A DNA stretch of 61,447 bases from Acinetobacter proteolyticus. Lineage in GTDB: Bacteria; Pseudomonadota; Gammaproteobacteria; Pseudomonadales; Moraxellaceae. A program made the translations under genes and the position numbers. The stretch is taken from contig NZ_KB849177.1 of assembly GCF_000367945.1 (NCBI RefSeq), positions 192,877 through 254,323 on the forward strand. The letters run 5' to 3'. Positions 54,959 to 61,447 of the stretch are shown here, piece by piece. Each line of letters opens with the position of its first letter. Position 1 is the stretch's first letter. The notes beneath the pieces were generated by a model, which did no database searches, had not been told where the DNA came from, and saw nothing but the letters and a program-made list of their open reading frames with translations.

Positions 54959-57388
54959 TTAGTGACGTGCTGCTTTCGCATCTTCGACTGGTTTCACAAT
55001 CGGTGTCTTTGGCAAAGGCTTAGGTGTATCTGTCAAGGCCAAAGGCAGGATTTCATCAATGCTTTTCACTGCTTTGATTTCTAATCCTTCTTTGACATTG
55101 TCAGGGATCTCAGCCAAATCACGGACGTTATCTTGTGGAATAAACACCAGTTTGATTCCACCACGGTGAGCTGCAAGAAGTTTCTCTTTCAAGCCACCAA
55201 TACGCATCGCGCGACCACCAAGACTGGTTTCACCGGTCATGGCAATGTCTGGACGAATCGGAATACCTGTAAATGCCGATACAAGGGCAGTGGTCAGTGC
55301 TAAACCAGCAGATGGACCATCTTTTGGTGTTGCACCTTCAGGTAAGTGAACGTGGACATCCGTTTCTTCAAAACGTGATGATTCAATTCCCAATTCATCA
55401 GCACGAGTACGTACCACAGTCATTGCAGCGGTAATCGACTCCTTCATTACATCACCAAGTGAACCTGTGGTAATGAATTTGCCTTTACCTTTGACTGCTG
55501 CAACTTCAATGGTGAGTAATTCACCGCCCACAGAGGTCCAAGCCAAACCATTGACACGACCTACTTGTGCTTCATCTTCTGCAATACCGAAGTCAAACTT
55601 ATGTGGACCTAAGTATTCTGGAAGATTGGCTGAAGTAACGTCAATCTGTAAGTTTTTAGACTTTTTGCTGACCGCTTCTTTCACAACTTTACGTGCAATT
55701 TTAGAAACTTCACGTTCTAAGCTACGGACACCTGCTTCACGTGTATAACGTTGTACGATGTCACGGATTGCTTCTTCATGAACAGTCAATTCTTTTGTAC
55801 GTAAGCCATTGTTCTTGATTGCTTTCGGAACAAGGTAGCGTTCAGCAATATTCACTTTTTCATCTTCGGTATAACCCGGTAGACGAATGACTTCCATACG
55901 ATCCAGTAAAGCCTCAGGAATATTCATGCTGTTGGCAGTACAAATGAACATCACTTCTGAAAGGTCAAGGTCAAGATCTAAATAGTGATCGTTGAACTTA
56001 CTGTTTTGTGATGGATCAAGTACTTCAAGCAATGCTGATGCTGGATCACCACGGTAGTCTTGTGCCATCTTGTCGATTTCGTCGAGCAAGAACAATGGGT
56101 TTTTAACCCCAACTTTCGTTAGCGACTGCACAATTTTACCTGGCATCGCACCGATATAAGTACGACGGTGACCACGGATTTCAGCTTCGTCGCGTACACC
56201 ACCCAATGCCATACGAACAAACTCACGCCCCGTTGCTTTGGCAACCGATTCACCAAGTGATGTTTTACCAACACCTGGAGGACCGACTAAACAGAGGATC
56301 GGACCTTTGAGTTTTTTCACACGAGACTGAACTGCCAAGTATTCAACAATACGATCTTTAACGTCATCTAAGCCGTAGTGATCTGTATCCAGAATTTCCT
56401 GTGCTTTCGCAAGGTTAATACTGACTTTGCTGGCTTTATTCCAAGGCGTATCTAAAATCACTTCTAGATAGTTGCGTACAACAGCCGCTTCACTTGAAGC
56501 TGGTTGCATTGCTTTCAGCTTACGAAACTCAGCTTCAGCTTTTTTGCGTACGTGCTCAGGTAAATCGGCTTCAGCAAGACGTTTTTCAATTTCGGCAACG
56601 TCATCTTCGGCACCGCCATTCATATCGGAAAGTTCACGTTGAATGACTTTCATTTTTTCATTTAGAAAGTATTCACGTTGGTTCTTTTCCATTTGACGTT
56701 TTACGCTGTCATGCAGTGTTTGCTCAATTTGCTGTTCAGCAGATTGATTCATCAAATAGCTCATTAACTCTTGCAAGTGAGCTTCAAACTCGTCGTGTTC
56801 TAAAAACTTTTGTTTCACTTCAATATTTAAAGGTACACGAGTTGCAACGAAGAACATCAATTGCAATAAGTCTTCGATTTTATTTGCTGCTGCAACGAGT
56901 TCACGTGCATTACGTAGCTTCGCTTCTGCATATTGAGCGAATAGGGTACGTAATTCATTTAAGCGAGTCTCTTGGGTCTCTTGGTCCAAAGGCAATGTCA
57001 TTGGGCTTAAATGATGTTCAGCTGTTAAGTATTCTTCGCCATCAATAATGCGTTCAAGCTTAGAACGATGTAGGCCTTCAATCAGTACTTTAATGCAGTT
57101 TTCATCATTTTCATGATTCACAACTTGTACGATTTTAGCCACAGTTCCATATTGATAGAGGTTGTCGTGATCAATTTCTTCTGTGAGCGAATCTTTTTGC
57201 GCAACTACAAATACTAAATTGTCACTGTTACGAGCCACATCCACTGCATTGATCGATTTTTCACGACCCACGAATAGCGCGATTTGCATGTGAGGATAAA
57301 CCACAACATCACGTAACGCTAATAGTGGTAATACACTTGGAACCTGTGGCTCTAAGCTTGTTTCATTATTTAAAATATATTCAGACAT
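54959..57388 (-). CDS. lon: ATP-dependent protease Lon
   Basis: Lon degrades misfolded and regulatory proteins. The 809-residue protein has the N-terminal substrate domain (LPLLALRDVVVYPHM), a coiled-coil middle (EKNQREYFLNEKMKVIQREL), the AAA+ module with Walker A GPPGVGKTS near residue 370 and FLLDEIDKM, and the S16 protease domain with catalytic serine in PKDGPSAGLALTTAL and lysine in IGGLKEKLLAAHRGG. ATG 57388 has an AGGAG ribosome binding site five bases upstream and is preferred over GTG 57394. Confidence 0.98.
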   Translation of the reverse strand: MSEYILNNETSLEPQVPSVLPLLALRDVVVYPHMQIALFVGREKSINAVDVARNSDNLVFVVAQKDSLTEEIDHDNLYQYGTVAKIVQVVNHENDENCIKVLIEGLHRSKLERIIDGEEYLTAEHHLSPMTLPLDQETQETRLNELRTLFAQYAEAKLRNARELVAAANKIEDLLQLMFFVATRVPLNIEVKQKFLEHDEFEAHLQELMSYLMNQSAEQQIEQTLHDSVKRQMEKNQREYFLNEKMKVIQRELSDMNGGAEDDVAEIEKRLAEADLPEHVRKKAEAEFRKLKAMQPASSEAAVVRNYLEVILDTPWNKASKVSINLAKAQEILDTDHYGLDDVKDRIVEYLAVQSRVKKLKGPILCLVGPPGVGKTSLGESVAKATGREFVRMALGGVRDEAEIRGHRRTYIGAMPGKIVQSLTKVGVKNPLFLLDEIDKMAQDYRGDPASALLEVLDPSQNSKFNDHYLDLDLDLSEVMFICTANSMNIPEALLDRMEVIRLPGYTEDEKVNIAERYLVPKAIKNNGLRTKELTVHEEAIRDIVQRYTREAGVRSLEREVSKIARKVVKEAVSKKSKNLQIDVTSANLPEYLGPHKFDFGIAEDEAQVGRVNGLAWTSVGGELLTIEVAAVKGKGKFITTGSLGDVMKESITAAMTVVRTRADELGIESSRFEETDVHVHLPEGATPKDGPSAGLALTTALVSAFTGIPIRPDIAMTGETSLGGRAMRIGGLKEKLLAAHRGGIKLVFIPQDNVRDLAEIPDNVKEGLEIKAVKSIDEILPLALTDTPKPLPKTPIVKPVEDAKAARH

Positions 57389-57532
57389 GGGCACTCCTAA
57401 TGAGTGACAACGGTGTTGCCATGTTTTTTATAGTGATGTGCATTTCAAAAAATACAAGGGGGTAGGGGTAGAAAATATAAAAAAAAGACTAAATTACTCA
57501 AGATTCATTGCAGAAATAAGAAAAATAATCTG

Positions 57533-58120
57533 CTAAGACCTGAAATAATAAAACTTTTTAGGGCTGAGTAAGGCATGCAAGGGTTGATCCCATTTTTGTC
57601 TGAGGAGGGGGCCCTCCACATATTGAAATGCATGGGCAAGACCGAGACGATAGGGACGATGTTTGGCTGTAGATAACGTACGATCATAATAACCGCCTCC
57701 CATACCGACTCGTGTTCCTAAATGATCACAGGCCAATAATGGCATGATGAGTAGATCCAAGTGAGAAACATGTTTTCCACGACTCGCCATCGGCTCTTTC
57801 ATCCCGAGGGGGTGATGGGAAAAGCGTCTATTTAAATATTGTCTTGAACTCACGCTTACCCAGACTAAATGCTGATTCATATTGCAAATCATGGGTAAAT
57901 AAACTTGTTTGTTTTGCTGAAAACAAAGCTTTAAAAGTTTGTGGGTATGTACTTCGCCAAAGGCATGTAAATAGAGTCCAATTTTTGATGCGGATTTAAA
58001 TCGAGAGAATTGTCGAAGTTGAACTAAAACCCGTTGTTCAGCCTTCTTTTGTTGGTAATGGGAAAGTTGTCTTCTTTTTAAACGGAGCTGTTTTCTTAAT
58101 GAGTTTAGTGTCTGGCTCAT
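57533..58120 (-). CDS. fau: 5-formyltetrahydrofolate cyclo-ligase
   Basis: Converts 5-formyl-THF to 5,10-methenyl-THF with ATP. The signature is RVGMGGGYYDRTL, preceded by LLIMPLLACDHLGT. The N-terminal SLRKQLRLKRRQLSH and IGLYLHAFGEVHTHKLL match the family. At 195 residues it is typical. ATG 58120 is preferred over a TTG at 58153. In many Gammaproteobacteria 6S RNA lies directly upstream of this gene, but I see no 6S-like structure in the AT-rich DNA here. Confidence 0.88.
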   Translation of the reverse strand: MSQTLNSLRKQLRLKRRQLSHYQQKKAEQRVLVQLRQFSRFKSASKIGLYLHAFGEVHTHKLLKLCFQQNKQVYLPMICNMNQHLVWVSVSSRQYLNRRFSHHPLGMKEPMASRGKHVSHLDLLIMPLLACDHLGTRVGMGGGYYDRTLSTAKHRPYRLGLAHAFQYVEGPLLRQKWDQPLHALLSPKKFYYFRS

Positions 58121-58604
58121 AAGCTTTGAAAAAACTGTTTTGAGGTAAAGCAATGATAACCGATTTATTCGCTGAATTCTAAACGAAGCTTTTTCAGGAT
58201 TTTTAAGTGAAATTAAAAACTTAAATATTAATCTGTATTTATTCTAAATAATTTAATTTTAATAATTTATTCCAATAATTAATGAGTGTTTGAGGTATTG
58301 AATATTATTTATTATTTTATTATAGAGTTTTTATTCTATTTTTCACGTTCTTTATAAAATAAAACAAAAGAAGAACAAAATAAAACAATTTATGCTTTTT
58401 ATTATTTAAATCATATATTTATTTTAATGTTTTTTTATTAAATATGAGAAATATGTCTCATATTATCAATAATAATGCTTATTCATTCTTTACCAATTTA
58501 CTTGGTTTTATTAGCATCCGCGGCTCTTTTTTGGCGCCGAAACTAAAAATGCTGATTGGCATTTTTAGACCATCAATAACTGCAGTAATTATCTGAGAAT
58601 TTTT
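58121..58604. other. AT-rich leader region of the trimeric adhesin
   Basis: A 484-bp very AT-rich stretch between divergent genes. Two perfect inverted repeats stand out: arms AATATGAGA and TCTCATATT around AATATG (58441-58464), and arms CTAAAAATGC and GCATTTTTAG around TGATTG (58543-58568). The second ends 37 bp before the adhesin start, with no T run after it, so it may be a leader hairpin. No RNA gene recognised. Confidence 0.6.
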
Positions 58605-61447
58605 ATGAATAAAGTATATAAAGTGGTTTGGAATGCATCGATTGGCGCATGGGTTGCAACCTCTGAACTTGCAAAAAGCAAAACAAAAACCAAATCAAAA
58701 GTTCTCAATTTGTCTGCTGCAGTTTTAGTGGGTGCAATTAGTTTTTCTCCTTCTGCATTTGCTGCGCAGGGGACTGATGGTGGTTCAGGATCTGGAACAT
58801 CCATTTCAGGAACAAATACGCAATGTCGTGAAGGTGTGGCAAATACATCTGGAACTCGGGATATTGCAATCGGTTGTGGTGCACAAACTCAAGGCACAGG
58901 TATTTCAAATATTGCGAATCGTCAAAACCCATATAACAATTCAACGGGTGCATTTGCTGGGGCACAAAAACAAGGCGGTTCGATTAGTTTAGGAACTGGG
59001 GCGACAACTCAAAATAATTTTGGTACGGCAATTGGTTCTTATGCGACGACTACGGATATCGCAGGTGTTGCAATTGGTACAGCCGCATTGTCAAAAGGAA
59101 ATACCTCTCTTGCAATTGGTCGTCAGTCAGCAGCAACTGCTGATTTTGCTCAGGCAATTGGTAATGTAGCAGCAGCAACAGGTAAAGGTTCTTTGGCCAT
59201 TGGTCATTCTGCAACAGCAGAAGGTTATCGCTCAATTGCAATTGGTTCTCCAGATATTGAAAATGCGGGTTCTGTAGCGGGTCAAGCTGGAGCGGAATAT
59301 CAACCGAATATGGCAACCAAAGCGACAGGTAAAGATTCAATTGCTTTTGGTGGTGGTGCGGTTGCAACCCAAGAAAACTCTTTGGCGATCGGTGCATTTT
59401 CATCTTCTACAGGTAAAAAATCGGTTGCGATTGGAACTGGCGCTAAAGCCAATAAAGACGAGGCTGTTGTAATTGGTGATCAGGCAGAAGCGACTTTTGC
59501 TGGTGGAGTTGCTGTTGGTAAGGGGGCTCGTTCAGAAGCTGAAAATAGTATTGCTTTAGGTAAAGACTCAAAAGCAACACAGGCAACTGGCGAAAGTTTC
59601 TTAACTAAACAAACTGCACCAACAGGTGTTTTATCGGTCGGTGATGTAGGTGCTGAACGTCGAATCCAAAATGTTGCTGATGGTGCTGTAGATTCTGATG
59701 CAGCAACAGTAGGTCAGTTAAAAGCAGCACGTACTCATTATGTCAGTGTGAATGATAATGGCGTACAAGGTGGCAACTTCGAAAATGATGGTGCGAAAGG
59801 CCGTAACTCAATTGCAGTTGGTGTGAATACAACGTCAGCAGGCTCTGAGTCTGTTGCTGTTGGTTCAAGTGCAAGAAGTGCGGGTACGGGTGCTGTTTCT
59901 GTAGGTAGTGCAAGTGAAACTGTCGGTAGTGGTGATGTGTCGATTGGCCGTAACGCTTCAACAAGAGGCGCGACGGGGACCGCACCTGGATATAGCAACC
60001 AGTCAATCGCGATTGGTGATCAAACTAAAGCAATCGGTGATCAATCAATTGCAATCGGTGCGGATGTTGTTGCACGCGGTAACTCATCTGTTGCGATTGG
60101 TGGGGATGATGTTGATAAAATTGCGCAAGATGCTGAGTTAAGCAAAACATATACAGATATCACAGGCGGTACATTAAAAGCGGGGCGTTATCCAACCACC
60201 GAAGCGAATCATGGTTCAACCGCAGTTGGTACACAGGCGGTTGGTACAGGTGCATTTTCATCAGCATTTGGTATGACCTCTAAAGCGACAGGTGATGCGT
60301 CATCTGCTTTTGGTGTCATGTCGAATGCATCTGGTAAAGGGGCTGCTGCATTTGGTGCTGTTGCGCAAGCAACTGGTGACGGTGCATCTGCAATGGGTAT
60401 TAACTCCCTTGCTTCTGGGACTAATTCAACTGCAATCGGTTCTGGTAATAAACCAGGTGAGGGTGCGACGGCAACAGGTCATGGCGCAGCTGCAATTGGT
60501 AGTAATGCCAAAGCGACTGGAGACAATGCTGCTGCTGTTGGTAAAGGTGCTGAAGCGACCAATGAAAATGCTGCTGCGATTGGTGGTGGTGCCAAAGCGT
60601 CAGGCAAAAACTCTGCTGCGATTGGTGGTGGTGCTGTAGCTGACCAAGAAAATGCAGTAGCTGTTGGTCAAGGTGCGCAATCTCTGGTTGCCGGTGGTGT
60701 TGCATTAGGTGCACGCAGCCGGGTTGAAGCAGAAAACAGTGTGGCATTAGGGCAAGATGCGGTTGCGACAGAAGCAACAGGTAACTCGTTCCTCACAAAT
60801 CGTGATGCATCAATGTCAAATGGTGTGATCTCTGTTGGCTCTGAGGGTAAAGAACGCCGTATTACCAATGTTGAAGATGGTGCTGCTGACTCAGATGCCG
60901 TGACGGTCCGTCAGCTTAAACATGTTGATTCTCGTGTGAATGAGAATGCGCAAAACATTACCAATCTGGATCAGAAAATTGATAACACCAAAACTGATTT
61001 GGGCAATCAAATTGCAGATACCAATAAAAATCTGAATGATGCTAAAACTGATTTAGGTAATCAAATTAACAATACTAAAACTGAGCTAAACAGCAAGATT
61101 GACAACACCAAGACTGAGTTGGAAAACAAAGGCTTGAACTTTGCAGGTAATTCAGGTGCTGACGTTCATCGTAACTTGGGTGAGAAGCTAAACATTGTGG
61201 GTGGCGCTGATGCTGCGACAGCAGAAGACAAGACTAGCGGTGAGAACGTGATTACCCGTACCACAGCAGATGGTATCAAAGTTGAATTGTTGAAAGATGC
61301 GAAGTTCGACAGCATCACCACTGGTGACACGGTATTAAACGACAAAGGTGTGACCATTAAAGATGGTGCAAGCATTACCAAAGATGGCATCAATGCAGGT
61401 AATAAAGTCATTACTAACGTTGCTGATGGTGTAAATGGTAAAGATGC
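58605..61447 (+). CDS. YadA-like trimeric autotransporter adhesin (Ata-like), 3' end missing
   Basis: The open frame runs from ATG 58605 to the right edge (947 codons) without a stop, so the membrane anchor is outside. The N-terminus has an extended signal peptide region ([24 protein letters not shown]), with cleavage likely after SPSAFA near residue 53. Two head domains follow, built of 14- to 16-residue repeats ending in AIG or similar (residues about 85-345 and 395-745). Each ends in a neck: [20 protein letters not shown] and [20 protein letters not shown]. Next come a coiled-coil stalk of [15 protein letters not shown] repeats and a second stalk region with [20 protein letters not shown]. 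Homologs such as Ata bind matrix proteins and promote biofilm. Confidence 0.93.
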   Translation, partial: MNKVYKVVWNASIGAWVATSELAKSKTKTKSKVLNLSAAVLVGAISFSPSAFAAQGTDGGSGSGTSISGTNTQCREGVANTSGTRDIAIGCGAQTQGTGISNIANRQNPYNNSTGAFAGAQKQGGSISLGTGATTQNNFGTAIGSYATTTDIAGVAIGTAALSKGNTSLAIGRQSAATADFAQAIGNVAAATGKGSLAIGHSATAEGYRSIAIGSPDIENAGSVAGQAGAEYQPNMATKATGKDSIAFGGGAVATQENSLAIGAFSSSTGKKSVAIGTGAKANKDEAVVIGDQAEATFAGGVAVGKGARSEAENSIALGKDSKATQATGESFLTKQTAPTGVLSVGDVGAERRIQNVADGAVDSDAATVGQLKAARTHYVSVNDNGVQGGNFENDGAKGRNSIAVGVNTTSAGSESVAVGSSARSAGTGAVSVGSASETVGSGDVSIGRNASTRGATGTAPGYSNQSIAIGDQTKAIGDQSIAIGADVVARGNSSVAIGGDDVDKIAQDAELSKTYTDITGGTLKAGRYPTTEANHGSTAVGTQAVGTGAFSSAFGMTSKATGDASSAFGVMSNASGKGAAAFGAVAQATGDGASAMGINSLASGTNSTAIGSGNKPGEGATATGHGAAAIGSNAKATGDNAAAVGKGAEATNENAAAIGGGAKASGKNSAAIGGGAVADQENAVAVGQGAQSLVAGGVALGARSRVEAENSVALGQDAVATEATGNSFLTNRDASMSNGVISVGSEGKERRITNVEDGAADSDAVTVRQLKHVDSRVNENAQNITNLDQKIDNTKTDLGNQIADTNKNLNDAKTDLGNQINNTKTELNSKIDNTKTELENKGLNFAGNSGADVHRNLGEKLNIVGGADAATAEDKTSGENVITRTTADGIKVELLKDAKFDSITTGDTVLNDKGVTIKDGASITKDGINAGNKVITNVADGVNGKD
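59500..60925 (+). repeat. Duplicated head-neck module in the adhesin gene
   Basis: Two copies of a head end plus neck lie at about 59510-59730 and 60670-60922. They share [13 protein letters not shown] / [21 protein letters not shown] / [21 protein letters not shown] / [13 protein letters not shown] and DSDA.TV.QLK. Near-identical 15-residue units ([28 protein letters not shown]) also recur at about 60570-60660. Confidence 0.75.

Noticed and set aside
58121..58604. 6S RNA next to the 5-formyl-THF cyclo-ligase gene
   Set aside because: The position would fit known gene order, but the DNA is too AT-rich and shows no long bulged hairpin with conserved 6S elements.
58589..60868. Several long frames opposite the trimeric adhesin (for example 59738-60006 and 60421-60777)
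   Set aside because: Low-complexity shadows of the repetitive adhesin coding sequence; the plus-strand frame is open from 58605 to the edge with a full signal peptide and domain order.

Overview
The window reads as a chromosomal segment of an Acinetobacter species (Gammaproteobacteria, Moraxellaceae). This rests on low G+C, a type I-F CRISPR repeat of the kind found in Acinetobacter, adjacent dat-ddc genes for 1,3-diaminopropane synthesis, a Bap-like protein with an N-terminal BapA-type domain, an Ata/YadA-like trimeric adhesin, and Acinetobacter-like versions of RapA, PstSCAB, PBP2 and Lon. I cannot fix the species from sequence alone.

Layout. 1-2917: trailer half of a large CRISPR array (49 repeats, 48 complete spacers visible), running off the left edge where the leader and cas genes should lie. 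3034-9562: housekeeping genes (thiE, hemL, a GlcG/HbpS-like protein, rluA, rapA). 9618-14446: dps, an AI-2E-family permease, then a DesT/FabR-type repressor divergent from a ferredoxin-reductase/desaturase pair that should adjust membrane unsaturation. 14499-16197: a hotdog protein divergent from a TetR regulator and a GFA-family protein, with tandem operators between them. 16229-20856: two tandem FecA-like TonB receptors, each behind a Fur-box-like site. 21049-25121: a SIMPL-domain protein and the dat-ddc operon. 25209-32066: an orphan Rieske oxygenase, then an aldehyde dehydrogenase, AsnC/Lrp regulator, 2-oxo-acid decarboxylase and aromatic amino acid permease that look like an Ehrlich-type aromatic amino acid degradation module. 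32121-37757: a small SRPBCC protein and the pstS-pstC-pstA-pstB phosphate operon behind a four-repeat Pho box. 37901-42977: sohB, a Bap-like Ig-repeat protein, a YjdF-like membrane protein, a lipoprotein and a small exported protein. 42974-51892: rsmD, mrdA, an outer-membrane-like protein, a DUF445 protein, adk, a one-TM small protein, nth, rsxB-like and gdhA. 51984-58120: a META/DUF4377 lipoprotein, a LigB-type dioxygenase, rlmH, lon and a 5-formyl-THF cyclo-ligase. 58605-end: a YadA-like trimeric autotransporter cut by the right edge.

Most of the window is ordinary core genome. The parts most worth a second look are the CRISPR array (two spacers read as phage endolysin and phage repressor sequence), the TetR/hotdog/GFA module with tandem operators, the DesT palindromes, the aromatic amino acid module with shared TGCA-type motifs, hairpin-rich intergenic DNA between rlmH and lon, and the AT-rich leader and duplicated head modules of the trimeric adhesin. 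I found no clear evidence of a wholly new system. No tRNA, rRNA, insertion sequence or prophage gene was recognised.
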